This document shows positions 42,116-51,396 of a DNA stretch of 64,000 bases, piece by piece (position 1 is the stretch's first letter; each line of letters starts with the position of its first letter). This DNA comes from an uncultured Eubacteriales bacterium (GTDB lineage: Bacteria > Bacillota > Clostridia > Christensenellales > UBA1242). Location: contig CABUZJ010000002.1 in assembly GCA_902496015.1 (NCBI GenBank), positions 150,253 to 214,252 on the forward strand, read 5' to 3'. Under the pieces are notes generated by a model, which saw nothing but the letters and a program-made list of their open reading frames with translations, was not told where the DNA came from and made no database searches. Position numbers and translations under genes: made by a program.

Positions 42116-44962
42116 ATGGCAGATAGTGGAATGAAATTAATTCCTAAGAAGACAAAAGTCGCAACGCAATTTTACAAGAATTTTACATTGACCGATGCAA
42201 TTATTGGGTTTGTGTTTCTTGTTATTTTGGGTTTGGTTTTTCTTAGCAATTTTTCACTTAGAATTAAATTAATTGTAGGAGCGACCGTTATTATTGTGTG
42301 TATTATAATGTTTATAACGGTTTCGCCTGAAACAAGAGCATATCAAGCAATAGGTGATTTATTTAGATATCTTTTTGGTGTGCGTTCTTTTAAAAAACAA
42401 AGAATTGCTACAAGGAAAAGTGTTAATTCTTTAATGCCTTATGTTGGTATTATGGAAGATGGTGTTATAGACTATAAAGATTATTATGCCTCTGTTATTG
42501 AACTTAACCCAGTTGAATTTTACATGATAGCACCAAGTAGGCAACAAGCTTATTGTTCTGCAATTGACCATGCAATTAAAACCATTTCACCAGAACAAGT
42601 TGTGGAACTTGTTAAGGTTTCAAGGCCTATGGTTCTAGATAATTATATTGAAAATGAAGAGCAAAAAGCGAAAAATATAATTAATAACATTGAAAATGGT
42701 GCAACAAATGAAGACGAAGCGGTGCCTAGGATAGAAATTATTGATGCTCGTGTTAATGCATTAATTGCAAGCAATGTTGACAGTGCTAATAACATAACTA
42801 AAAATCATTATTATTTGGTTTTATTTGCCAACACCGTTAAAGTGTTACAGAGCACAATGAACATGATGATTAACACCATTGAAGGTGAAACCAATGGTAT
42901 GCTTGCTTGTAAGTTATTAGGTCAGAAAGATGTGGCAATATTCCTTAAAAACACTTACACTGAAGATTTTGACGAAAGGGAAATTGAAGAACTTGAACCT
43001 GATGAATATTTAGATTGGATAATGCCAGAAAAAATTAGTTTTAGCACACTAAAACAAAATATAGATGGGCAAAATTATACAACTTATTTGCTTGCAGATT
43101 ACCCTATAATGGTTCCACTTGCTTGGGGAAGGTCTTTCTTCTCGCTTGATGGAACAAAGGTTGTGGTTAAAATGAAACCAGTGCCACAACAAGATGCTGA
43201 AAAGAGATTGGATAAATCTATTATGGAAATGGAAATTCAGGCATCTAAAAGGGCAAGAGCGAGTGTTGAACTTGAAAAATACACACACCTTGAAACCTTG
43301 CGTGAACTTATTACTGCATTAAAACAAGGTAATGAAATGCTTTTTGATACTAATGTTTTTATAACTGCAAAAGATGAAGTTAGAAAGGCAGTTAGAACGC
43401 AGATTTTAAGAAGCGGATTTAGATATAGTGAAATGTTTGGTAAACAAAGAGATTGTTTTATTAATGGAAACATTTCTAAAAGAGATACACTTAAAAAATA
43501 TGAACGAGGAATTAATAGTAGCACACTTGGTGCTATGTTCCCATTTGTTAGTGACACTATTCAAGACCCTAAGGGATTCTTCTTAGGATATAATAGTGAA
43601 GCTGTGTTTATTGATTTCTTTAAAAGAGATAAAGAAAGAGTTAACTCAAACATGGTAATTTTGGGAAGATCTGGTTCTGGTAAATCATTTGCTACAAAAG
43701 CTGTGCTTACTCATTTGGCAAGTGATAACAGTAAAATCTTTGTTCTTGACCCAGAAAGAGAATATGATAAACTTGCAAGAAATCTTAAAGGTAAAGTTAT
43801 TGATGTTGGTTCGGCAAAAGAGGGAAGAATTAACCCACTTCAAGTTATAACTGGGCTAGAAGATGAAGACGAAGTGGGGCAAAACGTTTCGCTTGCAAGT
43901 CATTTGCAATTCCTTGAAGCATTCTTTAAAATGATTCTTGAAGGTATAACAAAAGATGCACTTGAAGTTTTGAATGAAAGCATTAAAAACCTTTATGCGT
44001 CATTCAACATTACTAACAATACTAATATTGCTGAATTAAAACCAGAAGATTTTCCTATAATGCAAGACCTTTATGATTATGTTTCAGCTGAATATGACCT
44101 TGCAAAAGATGATTATGTTAGGAATAATTTAAAAATTATTAAAACTTATTTGAATAGATTTGCTGAAGGTGGGCGAAATAGCATGCTTTGGAATGGTTAT
44201 TCAACCATAACAGCAGATGAGAACTTTATTGTGTTTAACTTCCAAACTCTTCTTGCAAATAACAATAATGATATTGCAAATGCGCAAATGCTATTAATTG
44301 TTAGATGGTTAAATAATGAAATTATAAAAAACAAAGACTTTAATGATAAATATTACCCAGACCCTGGCAATGGTCAAACAAACCCAAATGCAAGAAAAAT
44401 CATAATTGCCATTGATGAAGCCCATGTGTTTATTGATCCTAAAAAAGATACAGCACTAGACTTCATGTATCAATTAGCAAAACGTATTCGTAAATATAAT
44501 GGTATGCAAATTGTAATCACGCAAAACCTTAAAGACTTTACGGGAACACCAGAAATTGCAAGAAAAAGTCAGGCAATAATTAATGCAAGTCAGTATAGCA
44601 TGATATTTAGCCTTGCACCGCACGATATTAATGACCTAATTGCACTTTATGAAAATGCAGGACAAATTACTGAAAGCGAGCAAGATATAATTGTTTCTAA
44701 CCCAAGGGGTAATGCGTTCTTTATGACTGGACCTTATGCAAGAACAAGAATGGAAGTTGTAGTAACTCAAAATATTGTTAATATGTTTAATAAAATTAGA
44801 ACGGGTGACAGCGATGTAGTTTATATTGATGAAGAAGATGAAAATGCAGAAAATTCAAAAGACAATAAAACTGAAATCGGTGAAGAATTAAACCAAGAAA
44901 ACCATGATACTGAAAATGATAATGCTAAACAAACAAAAATTAATACAGACACTAATAATTAA
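42116..44962 (+). CDS. VirB4-type ATPase with PrgI/VirB3-like N-terminus
   Basis: The main assembly and transport ATPase of a type IV secretion system. The 948-residue protein begins with a soluble stretch and two adjacent membrane helices (about 28-66), then FRYLFGVRSFKKQ. This is the PrgI/VirB3-like module fused to VirB4. The N-terminal VirB4 domain extends to about 480. Walker A GRSGSGKS lies near 517-524, followed by IFVLDPEREYDKLARNL and INPLQV. Walker B IIIAIDEAHVF lies near 763, and IVITQNLKDF and the arginine-containing NPRGNAFFMTGPY follow. All motifs are intact. The tail is Asn/Glu-rich. AAGGGAGAA precedes the start. It sits between two of the giant VirB6-like genes in one operon. 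Confidence 0.93.
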   Translation: MADSGMKLIPKKTKVATQFYKNFTLTDAIIGFVFLVILGLVFLSNFSLRIKLIVGATVIIVCIIMFITVSPETRAYQAIGDLFRYLFGVRSFKKQRIATRKSVNSLMPYVGIMEDGVIDYKDYYASVIELNPVEFYMIAPSRQQAYCSAIDHAIKTISPEQVVELVKVSRPMVLDNYIENEEQKAKNIINNIENGATNEDEAVPRIEIIDARVNALIASNVDSANNITKNHYYLVLFANTVKVLQSTMNMMINTIEGETNGMLACKLLGQKDVAIFLKNTYTEDFDEREIEELEPDEYLDWIMPEKISFSTLKQNIDGQNYTTYLLADYPIMVPLAWGRSFFSLDGTKVVVKMKPVPQQDAEKRLDKSIMEMEIQASKRARASVELEKYTHLETLRELITALKQGNEMLFDTNVFITAKDEVRKAVRTQILRSGFRYSEMFGKQRDCFINGNISKRDTLKKYERGINSSTLGAMFPFVSDTIQDPKGFFLGYNSEAVFIDFFKRDKERVNSNMVILGRSGSGKSFATKAVLTHLASDNSKIFVLDPEREYDKLARNLKGKVIDVGSAKEGRINPLQVITGLEDEDEVGQNVSLASHLQFLEAFFKMILEGITKDALEVLNESIKNLYASFNITNNTNIAELKPEDFPIMQDLYDYVSAEYDLAKDDYVRNNLKIIKTYLNRFAEGGRNSMLWNGYSTITADENFIVFNFQTLLANNNNDIANAQMLLIVRWLNNEIIKNKDFNDKYYPDPGNGQTNPNARKIIIAIDEAHVFIDPKKDTALDFMYQLAKRIRKYNGMQIVITQNLKDFTGTPEIARKSQAIINASQYSMIFSLAPHDINDLIALYENAGQITESEQDIIVSNPRGNAFFMTGPYARTRMEVVVTQNIVNMFNKIRTGDSDVVYIDEEDENAENSKDNKTEIGEELNQENHDTENDNAKQTKINTDTNN

Positions 44963-44982
44963 ATTTTAAAGGAAAACACTAG

Positions 44983-47900
44983 ATGAAATTGCAAGCAATG
45001 ATATTATCTATACAAATGGCTTTGTGCAAAAATGCACAGGCCTTTTCTTTGCTTGCAAATGATAGAGATGTTGTTACAACTATTGATAATGGAACAATGG
45101 CTCAAGCCATATTTTCAGCATTTTTTGATTGGTTGTTAAATCTAGTGATGAATTTTATTTATACAATTTGTAAGTGGGCAATGAATGTTATAGACTTCTT
45201 TCAAATTCTTTCTTACAAATTAATTGGTGTGGGGAATGTAAATGATTATAAAGTGCTAGATACATCTAGTCCTCTATTAAGATTTTTAACTGATGATGTT
45301 ACAATTAAAGTTTTTACCACATTACTCATTATTGCTATTGTGCTAGTTATTGTTTTCACTATTATGGCAATTATTAGGGCAGAATACATAACTGCAACTG
45401 GTGAAGATAATGCAGGGGCAAAGAGCAGAATTTTCAAGAGAGTTATAAAGTCTTTAGGAGCAATGCTTTTATTCCCTTGTGTTCTTTTAGCATCAATTAT
45501 TTTAATTAATGCCATACTTGCAAGTTTAATGACTGCTTTTAATCCAAACCCTAATGCAACTGTTGGAAGTAATATTTTTATTGCTTCGGCTTATAATGCA
45601 AATAATTATAGGAATTATGCAAATTCTAATGCAAGAATTCCAATTCTTATAAATTTTGAAGATCCTGAAATGTATCAAATTAGTGGTGCTAATTCTTATA
45701 CACCAGAAGAATTAGAGGAAATTTATAAGAGTTGGGAAGATACGGGTAAAAGTATTTATTCTAGATTTGCTTATAATAATTTTGAGACATTTAGCGATAC
45801 AATTTATTATAAAAATAATATAATACACAATAAAACAGATTACTCAGGTTTTGAAAAATTTGTTTGTACGCCTGAACAATATCAAGTGATGGCAGATTTT
45901 ATTGATTATGCTGTTGCGAATAACTTAACATTTTACATTAAAGCATATAATGACGAAGATGTTAGTTGGAAATATGTAACAGAAAGTGTTTATGATAGTT
46001 ATACACAATCAATAACTATAAATTATGCAAATTCAACAGGTCAAATTGGAACCGGTGATTATTACACCATGATTTATCAGGCAGATGAGTTTGATTTTTC
46101 TACTCCTATTCAAGCCACACTTCAAACAATTAATCAAATTCTTTCTATTGGTGAATATGAAGATTATCAATTTAAAATGCTTGAAAGAATTGATAATGAT
46201 GTGAATATGGTTAGGTGGAAAACACAAAAAGTGAAGATACAACTGAGTGCAGATTATAAAAATAATCCAACCGCTACCGACCAACTTATTTTGTATGAAT
46301 ATTATAGAAAGAAAGCAGATAACACTTTTAATAATTATTCGTTGCAAGATTTAGAACAAGGAATTGAAGATTACCTTTCGGTTATGATTTTACATAACAC
46401 GCGTTATTCGCCATCTTTAAAAGAGTATGTAGAATATGCAAGCAACTATGTTTGCTTGATTAATAATTCATATTATTTAGTAAAAGAAAAACAGACATAT
46501 AACGATGGAAAACTTGAAACTTGGTATGAACTTGATGAAGAGATTTTAAATAGTGCAACTTATCTTGAAAATGGAACAACAGTAAAAACTGAATATGTGC
46601 CACAAGCAGATGAAGTTATTAATGTAGTTGAAATTGAACCTTTAGGCGTTAAAGTAAAACTTGAAACAGATGAGATGGGTAGAGCACTTTTATATAGTGA
46701 CCTTAGAGTGAATTATAATTATGGTGATTCAAAATATGACGAGATTTATAATGGTTCTACTGAGGGGATTTTAAATGAAGATTTGATTAATAGTGGATAT
46801 AAGATTTATGTAGACACTCTTGAAGATGTATGCGTTACTGGTACATGGACTGAAAAATTAGTTAATGATTTACAAGTTATTTATAAAGATATCAATATAA
46901 ACACTTTAATTAACACAGATCAATGGCTTAGTGCTTTTAGTGAAATGTATAATGACAAATCTTATATAACTACAGAGAATACACCAACATCAACATTTAA
47001 TACAACATTAATTCACCCACTTGGATTAATTCAAGCAGAATTATTTTTGGGCGAAGTTGAAAAAGGACAATATTACGATAGTTATGCTGAATTTGTTTAC
47101 AGCAGTTCTTATAATGACAGTATTATTAAAGCTTTGTTTATTAGCATGCTTGGTGAAGACCTTTATTTGCAGGCTTACAAACAATATCAGGTGTTTATGG
47201 ATTTATATAACTGCATGATGAGTTCTGTTTTAGATGAAACTGCATTTTATGAATTTTTTGATATTGTTGAAGAAGCTAACCAGTCTATTCAACTATACAC
47301 ATATAAAGCCTATTTATCTAGTGTGTTGTTAAGCACTGATGTTGGAAATTATCTTTATGATGTTGCGTATACAATTGTAAATAGTAATAATTTACTTTCT
47401 CAAATACTTCAAAAGGAAACAGATGAAGATGGGAATGTTGTTGGAGTGGTATTTGAAAATTACAATGAAATGGTGATTTCTTTGCAAAATATTTTATACA
47501 CGCCTGCTAAGAATGATAATTCGCTTAATGGATTTAATCCATTAAACCAGATAATAGATTATGAAAGTTTAAATGAAGTTCAACAAGCAAATGCAGTTTT
47601 ATTATTGCAGAAATTATACGAAGACAATAATTCTGCAATAAGTGAAGAAGAAGCAATTGCTATGCTAAAAAGCAGTTATAACAATTATGTAAATTCAAAA
47701 GAAGCCTTAAATACTTTAAAAGTAGTGCTTGAATATTGGCAGAAAGAAAGAGAACTGAATGAAGAAGAATATGAATTTTTAACTGCTCTTGAAACTTATA
47801 TGAGTGATGATGGCTTTTCAAGAAGTTGGGCAATGGCAAACCCTAATTATGCAAATAAAGCAGACTTATTAGGTGAAGTTTCTAAAATTGCAATGGAATA

Positions 47901-50900
47901 TACAGATGCATTGATTAGTAGTGCAACACCCACAATTCCTTATTTATTTAATAAAGAAGGAATTATAACTCAGCAAGACTTATATGATGCTTACACATAT
48001 TATGCTATTAAAGATAGCCCAGATTATTCAGTTGAAGACAAAAATGAAGCAAAAATTTTAAGCAACGAGAAAATGGAAAAGATAAGAAATTATGTAAATG
48101 TGCTAAAAAATTGGCGATGGGCTCCAAAATTTTCAACAGGTGTTGGCGTTAGTGTAACTTTTTCAAGTGTGTCTGCTTACTCAGATTTAAGAAAATTTGT
48201 GGATAATATTAACCTTTTAGAAAATGGATATGGAAATAATGTTCAAACTTTAGACTTTACATCTGCATATCATCTTTTAGGGCAGGCTAATTCATTACAA
48301 GATGAGATTAGTAATTATGCTAGCAGTGCATATGGCATTAGTGATGATGTTTGGAAGAATATTTTAGGTGAAGAACTATTTAATGAACTAAATGATATCA
48401 TTGATATTGAAAATGGTAAACTTATATATTCGATGAATGTTTGTAGAGATAGAAATGGTAATGTTATTAAAGATGAAGACAAAATAGAAACATTACAAAG
48501 AGCTTGGTATGTTATGCTTTTAATTTCAACGAATGCAGATTTGTCATCAATAGATGAGTTAGAAGAATTATCGGTAGAGGAAAAAACTGCACGAGGCTTA
48601 ATAACTGCATATGTAACTGCTCAACAAAAGTTAGATATGCTTAACCTATATAACATTCAATATTCAGTTTCTGCTTATGCAAGTCAAATAATGAATAATA
48701 CCTTGAAGATCAACATTAATAACAGAACTTATACTGCTCAAATTAATATGGGTAGCGGAAAATTTGTTGAATATGTTTTAGGATATGATAAACTGGTTGA
48801 AATGGGTTACACACCAGTGTTTATTGACAGTAATTATCAGGGTATTTTAAGTCAGGTAACAGTTGAAAAAAATGGGCAATTAATTACAACTGATGATGCT
48901 TGGGCCGAATTTAAAACATTTTTAAATAAATTTGGTCAAGCCTGTGTTGATCTTTCAAATAAATCTACATTTGCTCGTTTAGAAAACCAAAGAATTGACA
49001 CTTATACCATTGATTTATATGCAGATTATTTCAATAATCAACAAGTGCAAGAAATTGTGCTTTCAGGCTATTTAGCAAACTTTTTAGTTGATAATTTATC
49101 TACAAATATCTTAACAAGTTTTATTAAAATTGACGAAACAATTTTGAACACTCATAACGATAGTTTAATTAGAAGTGAAGTTAGAAATGTGTTAAATATA
49201 ATGCAAAATAATGATACGACTCAATTTAGGTCTGTTGTTGTAGATTTATTAGATTATTTAGGGCTAGACAAAGAATATGTGGGGCGAATTAATGCTGTTG
49301 ATATAACACAAGAAACTTTTACAGGCTTCACATTAAGCCAATATAAAAAGGCGATAATGACTATACTTTATGATTATGAAGCCATTGCTGAAGATACATC
49401 TTACGATAATCAGCAAAGATATTTAACACTAGTTTATTTAGTTTGTGCAGATTGGCAGGAAAGTGAAAACTTTGTGAATGGAGCAAGTCAAGGTGATAAG
49501 AACTGCCAAAAATGGATAAAACCAAATTTAAATACATCATTAGATTTAGATAATTTTTATAATAGTTATATAACAACATTAAGAAAAGATAGTTATAGTG
49601 TTGGGCTTATTATGAGAATGAGCGGGCTTGAAAATAGAAATGAAAGTGAACTTGTTGGTTTAGAGTTTACAAATGACTTAAACGCACATGTAAAAAGTGA
49701 AGAAGCGGGTGATGTGTTTGTTATTTGCACTTACGACGAAAAGGAAAGAGCTTATTATCCATTTCTTATGACCAATAGTGCACTTGATGGTTTTGTTAGC
49801 AGTGAACAAGCAGATAATTACAGGAAGTATTTAAATGATAATAATTTAACAATGCCTTATACAACTTATTATGGTGGTCAAACTACAAGTGAAGGATTAA
49901 TGGCTGAATGGTATCCTGTTATTGCTAAAGGTGTTATAACTGAAAAAGGGTATCCAACCACCATTAAAGAAAATAATGGCAATATTGAGTTTTATAGAAA
50001 TGATGTTAGAATTGTTAACACTTCTAAGCTAGGATTATCTACTTATTTTAATGATACTTCAATGATAATTTATCGTGGTGGAATTGTTAGCACTGTGGTG
50101 AATTATTTTACTAAAAAATCTACAGGTAAAACGCTCACAGAAACAGCACTTAGCACAATTCCAAGAATTGCTATTGAAAGTGGATTGCATTTTGCTTATG
50201 GAAATTCTTATGTCAGTGTGGCACAAACCGAAAGCGGAAGAATGTATTTAGACTATAATTTTTACCCGACTAATGCAGTTAGCATGGAAAACCTATTTAG
50301 CGTTAGCGATATTAATGTTATAATTTTAGTGTTTAGCATTATATTCTTGTTCATTGCATTGTGGAAAATGGTTTGGGGATTAATGCTTAGAATATTTGAT
50401 GTTACTGTTCTTTCAATGCTTTCACCTGCAATTTTTTCAACAATGGCTTTCACAGGTGAAGAATATGATAAAAAAAGTAAACAATATGTTGATAAAGCAT
50501 GGATTTACGAAGATTGGCTACAAACTATGAAAGACAAATTATTATCTGTTTTTGGCTTTGTTGTGGCACTTAATATATTCTTTATTTTAGTTCCTATTAT
50601 AAAAGAATTTACATTGTTTACCTATGTTTCAGCTTTTGCGAAAATTCCAATAATTAATAAAATGAGTGTTGTTGCAATTAATGCATTAGTTCAAAATATT
50701 ATGTTTATTTGTGCAATTTATACTATTAAATTAGCACCACAACTTGTTGGCGGAGTTATGGGTGTGAAAACTAATCTTTATGAATCAGGTGAGCAAACAA
50801 TTAATAGTGTTAAAGCAATGGATTCTATGGTTAGAGAATATACATCTGGACGAAATATTGTTAATGCTAAAAATAAAGCTATTGGATTGGTTCAGGCGTC

Positions 50901-51357
50901 GATACCTGGATATGAAATGGCGGCCAGTGCAGCGGGGTATTTACGAGTTCAAAAGGCTAAAATTCAAGCGAATGTTGCAGCAAGAAGAGCTGCAAACAAT
51001 ATATCTGGAAAGACTGAATATAAATTAGCAGCTAAAAATGCAATGAGATCAAATATTAAATCAGCAAAAGCAGATTATAAAAATGGTAGAATTAGTGCAG
51101 ATGAATATAAAAGGTTTAAAGCTAGCCAAAAAGAAGCTTATAGAGATTTTAAGCGAGATGAACTTAAAAATATGGTTCAAGATAATATGGATAGCATGGG
51201 GTTAACAAAAAAGCAATTAAAAAAGATGACAAACCAAACTAGCAAAAATATTGTTGAAAGCCAAAGGCAAGATGAAATTATAAAAAGAAAGAGAAGAGAA
51301 GCTTATAGACAAGTAGCATTTGGCGAATTTGATGATAAGAAAAAGAAAAAGAAATAA
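44983..51357 (+). CDS. Giant VirB6-like membrane protein 2
   Basis: A 2124-residue paralog of the neighbouring giant protein. The N-terminus repeats the plan: an exported-looking leader, FIYTICKWAMNVIDFFQ, membrane helices near 105-128 and 155-185, and SAY-x-AN-x-YR with Tyr204. YQVMADFIDY lies near 302. A huge Tyr/Asn/Asp/Glu-rich, mostly helical insertion of about 1200 residues follows before VIAKGVIT near 1646 and FYRNDVR. The channel block (about 1776-1922) has WGLMLRIFDVTVLSMLSPA and GFVVALNIFFILVP. The 200-residue cytosolic tail is basic and ends in a Lys run. AAGGAAAA precedes the ATG, 20 bases after the VirB4 stop. The insertion is presumably outside the cell. No cysteine-rich or enzymatic motif is seen. 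Confidence 0.82.
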   Translation: MKLQAMILSIQMALCKNAQAFSLLANDRDVVTTIDNGTMAQAIFSAFFDWLLNLVMNFIYTICKWAMNVIDFFQILSYKLIGVGNVNDYKVLDTSSPLLRFLTDDVTIKVFTTLLIIAIVLVIVFTIMAIIRAEYITATGEDNAGAKSRIFKRVIKSLGAMLLFPCVLLASIILINAILASLMTAFNPNPNATVGSNIFIASAYNANNYRNYANSNARIPILINFEDPEMYQISGANSYTPEELEEIYKSWEDTGKSIYSRFAYNNFETFSDTIYYKNNIIHNKTDYSGFEKFVCTPEQYQVMADFIDYAVANNLTFYIKAYNDEDVSWKYVTESVYDSYTQSITINYANSTGQIGTGDYYTMIYQADEFDFSTPIQATLQTINQILSIGEYEDYQFKMLERIDNDVNMVRWKTQKVKIQLSADYKNNPTATDQLILYEYYRKKADNTFNNYSLQDLEQGIEDYLSVMILHNTRYSPSLKEYVEYASNYVCLINNSYYLVKEKQTYNDGKLETWYELDEEILNSATYLENGTTVKTEYVPQADEVINVVEIEPLGVKVKLETDEMGRALLYSDLRVNYNYGDSKYDEIYNGSTEGILNEDLINSGYKIYVDTLEDVCVTGTWTEKLVNDLQVIYKDININTLINTDQWLSAFSEMYNDKSYITTENTPTSTFNTTLIHPLGLIQAELFLGEVEKGQYYDSYAEFVYSSSYNDSIIKALFISMLGEDLYLQAYKQYQVFMDLYNCMMSSVLDETAFYEFFDIVEEANQSIQLYTYKAYLSSVLLSTDVGNYLYDVAYTIVNSNNLLSQILQKETDEDGNVVGVVFENYNEMVISLQNILYTPAKNDNSLNGFNPLNQIIDYESLNEVQQANAVLLLQKLYEDNNSAISEEEAIAMLKSSYNNYVNSKEALNTLKVVLEYWQKERELNEEEYEFLTALETYMSDDGFSRSWAMANPNYANKADLLGEVSKIAMEYTDALISSATPTIPYLFNKEGIITQQDLYDAYTYYAIKDSPDYSVEDKNEAKILSNEKMEKIRNYVNVLKNWRWAPKFSTGVGVSVTFSSVSAYSDLRKFVDNINLLENGYGNNVQTLDFTSAYHLLGQANSLQDEISNYASSAYGISDDVWKNILGEELFNELNDIIDIENGKLIYSMNVCRDRNGNVIKDEDKIETLQRAWYVMLLISTNADLSSIDELEELSVEEKTARGLITAYVTAQQKLDMLNLYNIQYSVSAYASQIMNNTLKININNRTYTAQINMGSGKFVEYVLGYDKLVEMGYTPVFIDSNYQGILSQVTVEKNGQLITTDDAWAEFKTFLNKFGQACVDLSNKSTFARLENQRIDTYTIDLYADYFNNQQVQEIVLSGYLANFLVDNLSTNILTSFIKIDETILNTHNDSLIRSEVRNVLNIMQNNDTTQFRSVVVDLLDYLGLDKEYVGRINAVDITQETFTGFTLSQYKKAIMTILYDYEAIAEDTSYDNQQRYLTLVYLVCADWQESENFVNGASQGDKNCQKWIKPNLNTSLDLDNFYNSYITTLRKDSYSVGLIMRMSGLENRNESELVGLEFTNDLNAHVKSEEAGDVFVICTYDEKERAYYPFLMTNSALDGFVSSEQADNYRKYLNDNNLTMPYTTYYGGQTTSEGLMAEWYPVIAKGVITEKGYPTTIKENNGNIEFYRNDVRIVNTSKLGLSTYFNDTSMIIYRGGIVSTVVNYFTKKSTGKTLTETALSTIPRIAIESGLHFAYGNSYVSVAQTESGRMYLDYNFYPTNAVSMENLFSVSDINVIILVFSIIFLFIALWKMVWGLMLRIFDVTVLSMLSPAIFSTMAFTGEEYDKKSKQYVDKAWIYEDWLQTMKDKLLSVFGFVVALNIFFILVPIIKEFTLFTYVSAFAKIPIINKMSVVAINALVQNIMFICAIYTIKLAPQLVGGVMGVKTNLYESGEQTINSVKAMDSMVREYTSGRNIVNAKNKAIGLVQASIPGYEMAASAAGYLRVQKAKIQANVAARRAANNISGKTEYKLAAKNAMRSNIKSAKADYKNGRISADEYKRFKASQKEAYRDFKRDELKNMVQDNMDSMGLTKKQLKKMTNQTSKNIVESQRQDEIIKRKRREAYRQVAFGEFDDKKKKKK

Positions 51358-51396
51358 TAATTAATAAGTAAAACAAAAAAAAGCGGAGTAGATATT

